Source: Acidobacteriaceae bacterium (GTDB taxonomy: Bacteria; Acidobacteriota; Terriglobia; Terriglobales; Acidobacteriaceae). From it: a stretch of 64,000 nt of DNA. Shown here in pieces: positions 18,342 to 27,292 of the stretch (position 1 is its first letter; the number at the start of each line of letters is the position of its first letter). The notes beneath the pieces were generated by a model that saw only the letters and a program-made list of their open reading frames with translations, searched no databases and was not told where the DNA came from. The stretch covers positions 1-64,000 of the forward strand of contig DAHUXR010000009.1 of NCBI GenBank assembly GCA_027307045.1, given 5' to 3'. A program made the translations under genes and the position numbers.

Positions 18342-19589
18342 ATGCTCAAGCGCTTTGCGATCATTCTGTTTTTCCTGCTCACTTCATCCATCGCCATTGC
18401 TCAGTCGCCTGCGACCAATGCAGTGCCACCCGATACACATCCAAAGATACGCACGGTAACGGCGTTTGTGCGCCTCAATCGCGCTACGTATCAAGCGCAG
18501 GTGGCTGAAGCATTAAAGATGCTTCGCTCGGCCAAGGATGCATTCACCAAAGCTGGTTATGAGGTTGAGACCCTCCGCATCACAACGCAGCCATTTCCCG
18601 AATATACAAAAGGACTTACGCCGGAGCAGGCGCTGGAATTTTTCAAGACCTATGACAAGCTGGCGCAGCAGGAAGGATTTACGCCGGACATTGGTTCGGC
18701 CATGAGCAAGGACGCTGACGATCCGAAGCAAGCCGAGTTGCTGGCGCGAATCCTGGCTGAAACTCAGAATATCAACGGCTTTGTGGTCGTGGCTGACGAT
18801 GCAGGAATTCATTGGAACGGTGTGCTCGCTGCCGCAGGGGTCATCAAATATCTGGAAGACCACACGGAACACAGTGAAGGCAATTTCCATTTTGCGGCAG
18901 GAGCGTTTCCGCCGCAGGTCGCTCCATTCTTTCCCGTGTCGTACACGTCAGACGCGGGGCATGGCTTTGCCATTGGCTTGGAGTCGGCCAACATCGTGCA
19001 GCAAGTATTTGCTACCGCCAAAGGCGATCTGAATACCGTGGGCGAGCAACTGACCGCGGCGCTGGGTGGTGAGGCAAAGAAAGTTGAAGAGATCGCGCAC
19101 CGCGTTTCGATGAGCACCGGCTGGAAGTATCAAGGCATTGACCTAACTCCCGTTCCCTTGAAAGAAATTTCCATCGGCGCCGCGATGGAATCATTGTTGC
19201 ATGGCGAGATTGGATCAGCCGGAAGTTTGAGCGTTGCCTACACCATCACCACGGCGGTGAAGAAAGTGCCGGTACAACAAGCCGGTTATAGCGGGCTGAT
19301 GCTGCCGGTGCTGGAGGATTCCGTGCTTGCGAAACGCTGGGAATCGGGCACAGTCAGCCGAGATTCGCTCATGTCGTACTCTTCAGTTTGCAGCACCGGA
19401 CTCGACGCGATACCTCTGCCGGGCGATATTTCACTGCATGACCTTGAAAGCATCATCGGCGATATGGCCAGCCTGGCGGTCAAGTGGCACAAGCCGCTCT
19501 CCGCGCGGCTCTTGCCCGTGGCGGGAAAGAAAGCGGGAGACATGACGGAATTCAGCAGTCCGTATCTGGTGAACATCCATATTCGCTGA
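18342..19589 (+). CDS. DUF711 family protein with a signal peptide
   Basis: The 415-residue product opens with MLKRFAIILFFLLTSSIAIAQ, a clear signal sequence. The body carries DUF711 (UPF0210) features: RTVTAFVRLN near the start, LRITTQPFPEY, GFAIGLESANIVQQVF and DAIPLPGDISLHDLESII. Typical DUF711 proteins are cytoplasmic, so export is unusual. Their biochemical function is not established. The ATG at 18342 has GGAG 11 bases upstream. The DUF1272 gene follows after eight bases, so the two form an operon. Confidence 0.8.
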   Translation: MLKRFAIILFFLLTSSIAIAQSPATNAVPPDTHPKIRTVTAFVRLNRATYQAQVAEALKMLRSAKDAFTKAGYEVETLRITTQPFPEYTKGLTPEQALEFFKTYDKLAQQEGFTPDIGSAMSKDADDPKQAELLARILAETQNINGFVVVADDAGIHWNGVLAAAGVIKYLEDHTEHSEGNFHFAAGAFPPQVAPFFPVSYTSDAGHGFAIGLESANIVQQVFATAKGDLNTVGEQLTAALGGEAKKVEEIAHRVSMSTGWKYQGIDLTPVPLKEISIGAAMESLLHGEIGSAGSLSVAYTITTAVKKVPVQQAGYSGLMLPVLEDSVLAKRWESGTVSRDSLMSYSSVCSTGLDAIPLPGDISLHDLESIIGDMASLAVKWHKPLSARLLPVAGKKAGDMTEFSSPYLVNIHIR

Positions 19590-19597
19590 GGAGTTAT

Positions 19598-19771
19598 ATG
19601 GCGCTTGAGATGCGGCAAGAGTGCGAAAAATGCCACCAAGCGTTGCCGGCGAATGCGGCCGCAATGATCTGTTCTTATGAATGTACTTTTTGCGAAAAAT
19701 GCGCTGATGAGATGAAAAATGTCTGCCCAAATTGCGGCGGGGAGTTGGTGCAGCGGCCTCGTCGGAAGTAA
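19598..19771 (+). CDS. DUF1272 small zinc-ribbon protein
   Basis: The 57-residue product has eight cysteines at 9, 12, 25, 29, 32, 35, 43 and 46, consistent with two zinc sites, and begins MALEMRQECEKC as in the DUF1272 family. The ATG at 19598 follows GAGGAG, which overlaps the stop codon of the DUF711 gene, so the two are probably translationally coupled. Function is unknown. Confidence 0.83.
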   Translation: MALEMRQECEKCHQALPANAAAMICSYECTFCEKCADEMKNVCPNCGGELVQRPRRK

Positions 19772-19888
19772 ACGATTCGAAATACGCAGTAACATTCCCG
19801 CGAATCGGCGTCTCAAAACAACAGGCCAGGACTGTCCATGGCGAGGTGTGAGCGTGTTGGAATGTTTTGTGGTGAAGCCCGTATGCTT

Positions 19889-19917
19889 TTGACAAAGTGC
19901 AAGCCGTCTAAGATAAT
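19889..19917 (+). promoter_or_regulatory. Sigma-70 promoter for the secreted alpha/beta hydrolase
   Basis: TTGACA (19889-19894), a 17-base spacer and GATAAT (19912-19917) give a predicted start near 19924. That leaves a ~170-base untranslated leader before the hydrolase ATG at 20095. Confidence 0.65.
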
Positions 19918-20094
19918 TCCGCACCGTTCCTGTACCTGCTCACAGCCGGATGTATGAATCAGCCGTTACGCCAGCCCCGCTGTTGCGTCCGCAATATTAA
20001 GACGGCTGTGTATCGGAGCTCGCCTTTGATTATTCCGGGCGACCTCTATCTTCAATCGCCTAATGCCAAGTTCCACAAGAAGGAGACCTTCCCC

Positions 20095-21519
20095 ATGAGG
20101 CTTATGAACTCACGCTTTGGCCTGATGTTAGTTTTTACACTGGTGCTGGTGTGCCTGGCTGCAATCCCGGCCCAGGCCGCAACCACAACTATTGCCGGCT
20201 CCTTCGCTGATGGAGCCACATATCTGATTGAAGTGCCTTCGCCATGGAACGGCACATTGCTGTTGTACTCCCATGGCTATGTAACGCCCGGCTCAGGCAA
20301 TCCAGCACAGGATGTGGGTGATCCCGGCACGCGCGCATTCCTCCTGGCGAATGGCTTTGCTTTGGCGGGCTCATCCTATGCCACCACCGGTTGGGCGATT
20401 CATGAAGCTTTGGTGGACCAGATCGCAGTCCTTGACCTCTTCAACGCGCAGGTTGGCAAGCCCACGCGCACCATCGCCTGGGGACATTCCCTGGGCGGCA
20501 TCATCACTGCCGGCCTGATCCAGAGAAATCCCAAACGGTTTGACGCGGCCCTGCCCATGTGCGGCGTGCTTTCCGGCGGCGTGGCCACTTGGAACCAGGC
20601 GCTGGATTCCGCCTTCGCTTTCAAGACTCTCTTCAACTCCGGCGGACCGCTTCAGGTTGTCAACATCACCAACCCGACCGGCAACTTCCTGCTGGCGGAG
20701 CAACTGCTGGCCGCGGCCAACGCAACGCCGCAGGGGCGGGCGCGCCTGGCCCTGGCAAATTCTTTCGGAGATGTGCCTGGCTGGTTTAATCCTGCTTCAC
20801 CCGAGCCGGCGGCCAACGATTTTGCTTCCCAGGCCGCCAACCAGTTCTTGTGGGCGCAGCAGGTGGATTTCCCGTTTATCTTTGCCTTTCGCGCGGAACT
20901 GGAGTTTCGCGCCGGAGGCAATCCTTCATGGAATACCGGCGTTAACTACAGGGAACAGTTTGAACATTCCGTCAACGGCGCGGAAGTTCGCGCTCTTTAC
21001 AAACAGGCGGGGCTCGACCTGGAAGACGATTTGGAAACCCTGAACAAGGCCGCGCGCATCTCCGCCGATTCTGACGCGGTGAACTACCTTGAACAGAACA
21101 TCATCTTCAACGGAGACATCGATTTTCCCGTGCTCACCATGCACACTGAAGGTGATGGCCTGGTCTCCAACCAGAATGAAAGCGCTTATCGTGACGTGGT
21201 GCGCGAGGCCGGCAACGAGCGGCTTCTCCGTCAGATCTTTGTGCATCGCGCCGGACACTGCACGTTCACTCCGGCAGAAACCATTACCGCCCTGGAAAAC
21301 CTGATCGGCCGCCTGGACACGGGCCATTGGCCCAACCTCCACGCGGACGCGCTGAATGCGGAGGCGGCAACCCTGGGCCCCCTGAACGTGGCGCCTCCCT
21401 CGTTCTTCCTCTTCCATCCGGCGCAGTTCCTGCGCCCCTTTGATGCTTTCGACGCAGCTCGTTGCGCCCGTAAGCATGGCGAGAATGGCGATGGGGGCGT
21501 GCCCTGTAATGCCTTCTGA
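20095..21519 (+). CDS. Secreted alpha/beta hydrolase
   Basis: The 474-residue product has a signal peptide (MRLMNSRFGLMLVFTLVLVCLAAIPAQA-A). The nucleophile elbow is S132 in IAWGHSLGGI, and probable acid and His residues lie in VLTMHTEGDGLVS and VHRAGHCTFTPAE. The oxyanion segment is LLLYSHGYV. The start at 20095 has AGGAG nine bases upstream; an in-frame ATG at 19954 would bury the signal peptide. The substrate is unknown (esterase or peptidase-like). A second secreted hydrolase follows, suggesting a shared extracellular degradation role. Confidence 0.85.
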   Translation: MRLMNSRFGLMLVFTLVLVCLAAIPAQAATTTIAGSFADGATYLIEVPSPWNGTLLLYSHGYVTPGSGNPAQDVGDPGTRAFLLANGFALAGSSYATTGWAIHEALVDQIAVLDLFNAQVGKPTRTIAWGHSLGGIITAGLIQRNPKRFDAALPMCGVLSGGVATWNQALDSAFAFKTLFNSGGPLQVVNITNPTGNFLLAEQLLAAANATPQGRARLALANSFGDVPGWFNPASPEPAANDFASQAANQFLWAQQVDFPFIFAFRAELEFRAGGNPSWNTGVNYREQFEHSVNGAEVRALYKQAGLDLEDDLETLNKAARISADSDAVNYLEQNIIFNGDIDFPVLTMHTEGDGLVSNQNESAYRDVVREAGNERLLRQIFVHRAGHCTFTPAETITALENLIGRLDTGHWPNLHADALNAEAATLGPLNVAPPSFFLFHPAQFLRPFDAFDAARCARKHGENGDGGVPCNAF

Positions 21520-21543
21520 TGGCCGAAGATAGCGAAATAAAAT

Positions 21544-21660
21544 TAGCCGCGAATTCTCGCGAATGAACACGAAATCGAAATTGGATTCGCGCCTTTCGCG
21601 TTGATTCGCGGCTGATTCTTTTGATCAGCGATCGTCCGCGGAAATCTGCGGCGATTGCAT
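21544..21660. repeat. Dispersed intergenic inverted repeat ('gccgcgaat' family)
   Basis: The left arm 'agccgcgaattctcgcgaat' and right arm 'cgcgttgattcgcggctgat' can pair around about 21544-21620. They are followed by 'gatcagcg...gcggaaatctgcggc'. The same architecture recurs at about 26758-26890, 29362-29535 and 49540-49650. Confidence 0.65.
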
Positions 21661-21769
21661 CATCCCATGAGTTCTCGAAAATTCGTCCTGGCAGCCATTG
21701 ACAACCCTTTCCGTAAGGTCTAAGGTTTTCGTCACCCGTTGCAACTCCCCCTGGAGGTATTCCACCGCC

Positions 21770-23977
21770 ATGCATACGATCCTCACTGAAAAGTATTCAT
21801 TCATTCGCCGCGCCATTATTTTTCTGGTTGCGACAGCGCTTTTAACACCTGCTCTGGCCCTGGCCGAGACGCATCCGCTCTTCAACCTGCAATCGACCAC
21901 GCAGTCGCCGTTTCCCAGTGACCGCTTTACCGTGTTCGATTCGCAGCAGCTTACCGGCTTGCGAGTGAACGTCCCGCTTCCCAACTGCGCCACTAATCCT
22001 TCTGACTGTGCCGATCTGACGCTGGTGAACCAGTTGGATGGATTTAATCCGCAGCCGCGCATTTCCATTCCCTTTGACGGCGCAATTGACGTGAGCACGG
22101 TCAATAGCAATACGGTCTTCCTGGTCCAGTTGCCGGCAGCATTTGCCTTCGGCCAGCAAAATGACGGCAACATTTTCCATGGCTTTACTCCTAATGTCAT
22201 CGGCATTAACCAGATCGTTTGGGACCCGGCGTCGCTGACGCTGTTTGCGGAATCAGACCAGCATCTTGATCAGCACGCCAATTATCTTCTGGTCGTTACA
22301 GACGGCGTGCACGATGCCGCTGGAAATCCTGTGGCAGCCGTCGCGGGCTTTCGCAACCTGGATGCCGACGGCAGCGCTGACGCGCAACTGCGCGCTTACC
22401 GCCAGGCTGTTCGCAGCCTGATCGACAATGGGACTTTGAATAAGATTGCTCCTGGTTTGGACAAGAAGCACATCGCCGCAGCCAGCCTGTTTACAGTCGA
22501 GAGCGTCACGGCGACACTAGAGAGCATCCGCCAGCAAGTGAAAGCGGCGGCTTCGCCAGCAGTAAATTTCAACCTGGGAACTGGTGGCGAGAAGACCGTC
22601 TTTCCTTTGAACACCGTTACTGGACTCACCTGGAATGTGCAGGCCCTCACGGTTGGCCCGCTCATTCCCACCAGCCTGAATGCTGCATTGGGCGCGTTGC
22701 AGGTATTCCCCGGTTCCATTAGCACGCTGGCATTCGGAAAGTTCAGTGGAACGCACTGGCAGAACGCCAACGTGTTCATCCCGCAGGTGCCGACGCGGCA
22801 AAGCGTTCCCGCACAAGGTACGGAAGATATTTTCTTCAACCTGTTCATTCCGTCCGGACCGCGCCCAACCAACGGCTGGCCGGTGGCGATCTTTGGCCAT
22901 GGATTTACTGACAGCAAGCAGGGCGCGCCATTTGCGGTTGCATCCGTGCTTGCTCACAACGGCATTGCCAGCATTGCGATCAATGTGGTTGGCCATGGCT
23001 TTGGCCCCAACAGCACGCTGACCGTGCAGCAGGGAACTACCTCAACCACGTTCCTTGAAGGCGGCCGCGGCGTTGACCAGGACGGAAACGGCCAGATCAC
23101 CAGTGCGGAAGGTTCTTCCACATTCTTTGCCAGCGCGCAGGGGACTATTGGATCGCGCGATGCGCTCCAGCAGACCGCTGCCAACCTGATGGAACTGGTT
23201 CGCGCCATCCAGGGCGGAGTCGACGTGAACGGCGATGGGCTCCAGTCGCTCGATCCTAACCGCATCTACTATGCCGGCCAGTCATTCGGCGGCATTTACG
23301 GCACGATTTTCATGGGCATCGAGCCCGATGTCCGGGCCGGTGTTCCGAATGTTCCCGGCGGTCCAATCATCGATATCGTTCGCCTGAGCCCTTCATTCCA
23401 ACTCTTGCTCACGCAGTCACTGGCAGTGCGTGTTCCGGCGCTGCTCAATGCCGGCCCGCCAATCTTCTTTAATGACAACAGCCCGCTTCGTAACCTTCCG
23501 ACGGTAATCAATAACGTGCCCGGCGCCGTTGCGATTCAAACCGTGGAAGATACCAGCAGATGGCTGGGACAGGCAGGCGATCCCGTGGCCTGGGCCCCGT
23601 TCATCCGCAAGAACCCGTTGCCGGGCGATCTGGCGAAATCCGTGATTGTGCAGTTTGCCCGCGGTGACATGACCGTGCCGAACCCGACAGCAACTGCATT
23701 GATCCGTTCCGGAGATTTGAAAGACCGCGCAACGTTCTATCGCAATGACATAGCTTTCCCGTTGGGACTGGGGTTGCATAATCCGCACACGTTCCTGACT
23801 TCATTGCCAAAACCGATTGCCATTGAACCGCAAATCCAGATTGGAGTGTTCTTTGCCAGCGATGGCGCGCTCACAATCGATCCGGACAGCGTTGGGCTTC
23901 TGCCACCCAGTGTGCCGCCGTTGTTTGAAACGCCGATTGCCGGGCCGCTACCGGAGGACCTGGGGTTCCTTCCGTAG
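21770..23977 (+). CDS. Secreted lipase/esterase with virulence-factor-lipase-like N-terminal domain
   Basis: The product is 735 residues from the ATG at 21770 (GGAGGT about 12 bases upstream). A signal peptide ends near ALALAE. Residues ~25-230 contain Ig-like segments (ISIPFDGAIDVSTVNSNTVF; YLLVVTDGVHDAAGNPV), as in bacterial virulence-factor lipases. The catalytic alpha/beta domain has VAIFGHGFTDSK and the nucleophile S505 in YYAGQSFGGIYG. A calcium-like loop DQDGNGQIT precedes it. Extracellular ester hydrolysis is likely. A weak promoter TTGACA-17-TAAGGT sits at 21698-21726. Confidence 0.85.
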   Translation: MHTILTEKYSFIRRAIIFLVATALLTPALALAETHPLFNLQSTTQSPFPSDRFTVFDSQQLTGLRVNVPLPNCATNPSDCADLTLVNQLDGFNPQPRISIPFDGAIDVSTVNSNTVFLVQLPAAFAFGQQNDGNIFHGFTPNVIGINQIVWDPASLTLFAESDQHLDQHANYLLVVTDGVHDAAGNPVAAVAGFRNLDADGSADAQLRAYRQAVRSLIDNGTLNKIAPGLDKKHIAAASLFTVESVTATLESIRQQVKAAASPAVNFNLGTGGEKTVFPLNTVTGLTWNVQALTVGPLIPTSLNAALGALQVFPGSISTLAFGKFSGTHWQNANVFIPQVPTRQSVPAQGTEDIFFNLFIPSGPRPTNGWPVAIFGHGFTDSKQGAPFAVASVLAHNGIASIAINVVGHGFGPNSTLTVQQGTTSTTFLEGGRGVDQDGNGQITSAEGSSTFFASAQGTIGSRDALQQTAANLMELVRAIQGGVDVNGDGLQSLDPNRIYYAGQSFGGIYGTIFMGIEPDVRAGVPNVPGGPIIDIVRLSPSFQLLLTQSLAVRVPALLNAGPPIFFNDNSPLRNLPTVINNVPGAVAIQTVEDTSRWLGQAGDPVAWAPFIRKNPLPGDLAKSVIVQFARGDMTVPNPTATALIRSGDLKDRATFYRNDIAFPLGLGLHNPHTFLTSLPKPIAIEPQIQIGVFFASDGALTIDPDSVGLLPPSVPPLFETPIAGPLPEDLGFLP

Positions 23978-23978
23978 G

Positions 23979-24164
23979 TTTCTGAAACCCCGAGCGGAGC
24001 GAGGGGACCCTATCACCACCAAGGTTCCCCCTCGAAACAATACTCAACGCGCCGACCTCTGAATCTTTTGCCGATAACAGAGGTGGCGCGTTTCCTTTTT
24101 TGCCGACCTGAAAAGATCTCGTAGCGGTAGGGGCTCCCTCGCTCCGCTTCGGGGTTTCAGAAAA
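23979..24164. repeat. Nested long inverted repeat downstream of the lipase
   Basis: The outer arms are 'tttctgaaaccccgagcgga' plus 'gcgaggg' (23979-24006) and their near-complement in 24134-24164. They enclose a separate inner hairpin that is a terminator (next entry). The outer arms share 'ctccctcgctccgc'-like sequence with the block at 7371-7515. No gene is present. Confidence 0.7.
24046..24102 (+). terminator. Rho-independent terminator inside the nested repeat
   Basis: AACGCGCC (24046-24053) plus CCTCTG (24056-24061) pair with CAGAGG (24078-24083) plus GGCGCGTT (24085-24092), with a GA/T internal loop. The run TCCTTTTTTG follows. It would end the lipase transcript. Confidence 0.7.
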
Positions 24165-24167
24165 GCC

Positions 24168-24692
24168 TTACCAGCCCATCCTCTCCCTCAGGCTGGTGAT
24201 GTGCGCCACATGGTGGTTTCCGTGCCAGCTATAGAGGCCCAGCAGCCAGTCCAGATCATGTGGACCGGAATCAGGGTGGACGAATTTACGCTGAAAATCT
24301 TCCGGCTTGAGCGACCGTAGCAGCACTGTCCAGCGCGCGTGCAGGGATTCGAGCAGCGTAAGTGACACACCTACAGGGGTTAACTCAGAATCTTTGAGCG
24401 TGGCCCAGGCCGCTTCATCGTAGGGCTTAATGGTGGGCGCATCCTCGGTCATCGCCCATTTGAAGCGGATATAGGCGTTCAGGTGGCTGTCGGGCACGTG
24501 ATGGATGACCTGCCGGACAGTCCAGCCACCGTCCCGATAAGGAGTTGCGAGCTGGTTTTGGTCCAGTCCTGTGACTGCCCGGCGCATCTGTAAAGGCATG
24601 GCGGAAATCCGCTCAATGTGGCGTTCGCGCGTGTCGGGGGTTGGATTTGGGTCAGGGGTAAAGCGGCCAATGGGATAGTGGGGATCACCCAT
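24168..24692 (-). CDS. YfiT-like bacillithiol/thiol transferase (DinB superfamily)
   Basis: The 174-residue protein starts with MGDPHYPIGRFTPDP, the conserved opening of the YfiT family. Metal-ligand histidines lie in VIHHVPDSHLNAY and YSWHGNHHVAHI. The ATG has AAGAGGT eight bases upstream. YfiT/BstA enzymes are metal-dependent and transfer low-molecular-weight thiols such as bacillithiol in detoxification. Whether this organism makes bacillithiol cannot be seen here. The gene is monocistronic and convergent with the lipase. Confidence 0.87.
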   Translation of the reverse strand: MGDPHYPIGRFTPDPNPTPDTRERHIERISAMPLQMRRAVTGLDQNQLATPYRDGGWTVRQVIHHVPDSHLNAYIRFKWAMTEDAPTIKPYDEAAWATLKDSELTPVGVSLTLLESLHARWTVLLRSLKPEDFQRKFVHPDSGPHDLDWLLGLYSWHGNHHVAHITSLRERMGW

Positions 24693-25116
24693 AAACTGAA
24701 CCTCTTAGGTTACCAGGGTAAGCTGCGGAAAACTTAGGCATAACTACTGCAATATCATTAAATTATAAGAAAATAAGGACTTAAAGCCAGAGCACCAGCG
24801 CAAAAAACTCTTGACGTTTGGGCGATGGCCGTTTACCGTAGAACGTCTTACGGATTGGGTTCATTGTGGACTTTGTTGCGAATTGGCCACTTCCAAACAA
24901 AGTCAGCAAATTAAGCAACGTAGACACCCAGATTTGCGTCTAATAATCGCACAAGGGTCTCTGGTATTTCCCATAACAACAGATGTTTTTGCCGGTCTGA
25001 AAGAGGCAGAAAAGTTTGTGTGTGTGCTCAGGCAGGACCCAAAATTTGAATTCATTTCGTAACTGACGAATCAATTCATTATTACTTAGAACTTATTTTT
25101 TAAGGAGAATACAGTC
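24693..25116. other. AT-rich intergenic region upstream of rpoZ
   Basis: I see no supported gene. An 83-codon plus-strand frame (24811-25062) starts at TTG without a ribosome-binding site and matches nothing I know. The 3' end carries TTTTTTAAGGAGAA, which provides the rpoZ Shine-Dalgarno. Confidence 0.4.
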
Positions 25117-25338
25117 ATGCGCTCTGACTTGATTTATGACGCACTCGACACGGTGCGTAACCGCTATCTTTTGTGTCAATTGATTTCCAAGGCGACGCGG
25201 AAGTTTCACAAGCCCAATACCCGTGTACAAGAGACCATGAACGATGTGCTTGTCCGGGTGGGTCAAGCGCCCGAGCCGGACGCCGTAATTGAGCTAAAAC
25301 ACGAACCAGTTGCACAACCACAGCGTCGCGCTGCATAA
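25117..25338 (+). CDS. rpoZ: RNA polymerase omega subunit
   Basis: The 73-residue product reads MRSDLIYDALDTVRNRYLLCQLISKATRK at its start (quoted here in part: ALDTVRNRYLLCQLISKATR). This matches the omega core helices, where ALxxxxNRYxLxxxxSxRxR is the family pattern; the tail is Pro/Glu-rich. Omega chaperones beta-prime assembly into RNA polymerase and, in proteobacteria, forms part of a ppGpp site. TAAGGAG lies just before the ATG. It sits directly upstream of rho rather than beside gmk, an arrangement that ties two core transcription genes together. Confidence 0.78.
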   Translation: MRSDLIYDALDTVRNRYLLCQLISKATRKFHKPNTRVQETMNDVLVRVGQAPEPDAVIELKHEPVAQPQRRAA

Positions 25339-25356
25339 TAGACTTTCCTGAAAAAT

Positions 25357-25401
25357 CCCGCCAGGCCAGGCCGTCTGGCGGGCCCTCAGGTTTCTTGAGG
25401 G
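25357..25401 (+). other. Two adjacent hairpins between rpoZ and rho
   Basis: cccgccag (25357-25364) pairs with ctggcggg (25375-25382). Immediately after, ccctca (25383-25388) pairs with tgaggg (25396-25401). No U-run follows, so this is either a processing or attenuation structure in a joint rpoZ-rho transcript or a Rho-independent stop without a canonical tail. Confidence 0.5.
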
Positions 25402-25466
25402 TGTAGCTCTCGCCTCTGATTCACAGCAATCCTTCCTCAAAGCACAAAAACTCCCGTAGGTGACGA

Positions 25467-26717
25467 ATGACAATCGCAGAACTCAAAGAAAAAAATATTA
25501 CTGAGCTTACCAAGATCGCGCGCACCCTTGACCTCCCTGGCGCCAGCGGTCTCCGCAAGCAGGACCTCATCTTTAAAATCCTGCAGGCCCAGAGTGAAAA
25601 AGAGGGGCACATCTTTGCGGAAGGTGTGCTGGAAATCCTGCCCGACGGTTATGGCTTTCTTCGCTCGCCCGACTACAACTACCTTCCAGGCCCGGACGAC
25701 ATTTACGTCTCGCCCTCGCAGATCCGCAAATTCGATTTAAAGACCGGCGACACCATCAGCGGCCAGGTGCGGCCTCCGCATGAAGGCGAAAAATATTTTG
25801 CGCTGGTAAAGATTGAAGCCGTCAACTTTGAATCGCCGGAAGAAGCGCGCAACAAGATCCTGTTTGATAACCTCACGCCGCTTTATCCGCAGGAGCGACT
25901 GAAGCTGGAAACGGCAAAAGAGAACGTAAGCGCCCGCGTGATGGACCTGCTTACTCCGCTTGGCAAGGGCCAACGCGGTCTGATTGTGGCTCCGCCGCGC
26001 ACCGGCAAGACCATGCTGTTGCAGAACATCGCCAACTCCATCACCACCAACCATCCTGAAGTTGTGCTGATCGTGCTGCTGATCGACGAGCGCCCTGAAG
26101 AAGTTACGGACATGCAGCGTTCAGTGAAGGGCGAAGTGATTTCCTCGACCTTCGACGAACCGGCTGCCCGCCACGTGCAAGTCGCCGAGATGGTGATCGA
26201 AAAGGCCAAGCGCCTTGTCGAACACAAACGTGACGTGGTGATCCTGCTGGACTCCATCACCCGCCTGGCGCGCGCTTATAACACCATTGTTCCGCCATCG
26301 GGCAAAGTGCTCTCCGGCGGCGTGGACTCCAACGCCTTGCAGCGGCCCAAGCGCTTTTTTGGCGCGGCCCGCAACATTGAAGAAGGCGGATCGCTCACCA
26401 TTGTGGCCACCGCTCTCATCGATACGGGCTCGCGCATGGACGACGTGATCTTTGAAGAATTCAAAGGCACAGGCAACTGCGAAATTATTCTTGACCGCAA
26501 GCTGGTCGATAAGCGCGTTTTCCCGGCCATCGATATTCAACGCTCAGGAACGCGTAAGGAAGAGCTGCTGATTCCCAAGGAAGACCTGGCGCGTATCTGG
26601 GTGCTGCGCAAGGTGCTGAACCCGCTCTCACCGGTGGAAGCCATGGAATTGCTGATCGATAAACTTGGCAAGACACCTTCAAACGGCCAGTTCTTGTCGA
26701 ACATGAGTTCGATTTAA
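25467..26717 (+). CDS. rho: Transcription termination factor Rho
   Basis: The 416-residue product is full length. An N-terminal Rho_N/SAP-like helix bundle (1-45) is followed by the cold-shock RNA-binding domain ([19 protein letters not shown]). The RecA-like motor has Walker A PPRTGKTM near residue 177, Walker [17 protein letters not shown], and the Q/R-loop region. Rho translocates on nascent RNA and dissociates RNA polymerase. The start is an ATG with only a weak GGTG upstream. The hairpins at 25357-25401 may matter for autoregulation, since rho genes are often attenuated by their own product. Confidence 0.97.
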   Translation: MTIAELKEKNITELTKIARTLDLPGASGLRKQDLIFKILQAQSEKEGHIFAEGVLEILPDGYGFLRSPDYNYLPGPDDIYVSPSQIRKFDLKTGDTISGQVRPPHEGEKYFALVKIEAVNFESPEEARNKILFDNLTPLYPQERLKLETAKENVSARVMDLLTPLGKGQRGLIVAPPRTGKTMLLQNIANSITTNHPEVVLIVLLIDERPEEVTDMQRSVKGEVISSTFDEPAARHVQVAEMVIEKAKRLVEHKRDVVILLDSITRLARAYNTIVPPSGKVLSGGVDSNALQRPKRFFGAARNIEEGGSLTIVATALIDTGSRMDDVIFEEFKGTGNCEIILDRKLVDKRVFPAIDIQRSGTRKEELLIPKEDLARIWVLRKVLNPLSPVEAMELLIDKLGKTPSNGQFLSNMSSI

Positions 26718-26757
26718 GCAACCAGCGTCCAGCCATCATCAATTGGCGGAAGAATCA

Positions 26758-26890
26758 TTGCCGCAGATTTCGCTGATGGGCGCTGATCAAAAACAATAGG
26801 CCGCGAATCAACGCGAATGCGCGAATCAATTTTTCTGATTTTGATTCGTGTCGATTCGCGAAATTCGCGGCTGATTTGCTCCGAGGAATT
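26758..26890. repeat. Dispersed intergenic inverted repeat ('gccgcgaat' family)
   Basis: The order is ttgccgcagatttcgctgat, then ggccgcgaatcaacgcgaat, a T-rich centre, and the complement attcgcgaaattcgcggctg, then tttgcggc. It forms one long imperfect hairpin between rho and the convergent HEAT gene. Its outline is nearly identical to 29362-29535. Confidence 0.7.
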
Positions 26891-26899
26891 TGCGGCTCT

Positions 26900-27253
26900 T
26901 TAGGCAGTTTTGAAGGGCTGGTGCTGGACGATTTTCAAGGCATCATTGGCGGCTGCTGCAACGGCAGGATCACTGTCGCGAACCCATCTTTGAAGGGCAT
27001 GTTCCACGCTGGTATCACCGACATCGGCCAGCACACGCAGCACCATAGGGACATTTTCCCGCCGATCAAGCGCTTCAAGGAGTAGCGGTATGGAGCGATG
27101 TTTAGCTTGCACTAGAAAAATTCCAGCCACAGTGCAGGCATCAGCATTTGCCGAACCCAGGGCGCGAACAAGCGCACGACCTGCGGGCCGCAGATTTGTA
27201 ATCCGCCAGATCGCGTTCAGGAAAAAAAGCCGGACGATCCGTAAAACATACAT
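26900..27253 (-). CDS. Small HEAT-repeat protein
   Basis: The 117-residue product has an N-terminal hydrophobic/basic stretch (MYVLRIVRLFFLNAIWRI), then two or three HEAT-like helical repeats (IPLLLEALDRRENVPMVLRV; VEHALQRWVRDSDPAVAAAA). It lies 39 bases downstream of the HEAT/hydrolase gene on the same strand, so the two are probably co-transcribed. The start is uncertain: the nearest GAGGA is 14 bases upstream. It may be a partner or scaffold for the hydrolase. Confidence 0.6.
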   Translation of the reverse strand: MYVLRIVRLFFLNAIWRITNLRPAGRALVRALGSANADACTVAGIFLVQAKHRSIPLLLEALDRRENVPMVLRVLADVGDTSVEHALQRWVRDSDPAVAAAANDALKIVQHQPFKTA

Positions 27254-27292
27254 TGATCAGATTATAGTCCTCTTCGTCCATAAATCCGTTTT

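Noticed and set aside
24811..25062. An 83-codon plus-strand frame upstream of rpoZ
   Set aside because: TTG start without a Shine-Dalgarno, no recognisable motif and AT-rich spacer composition; not supported as a gene.
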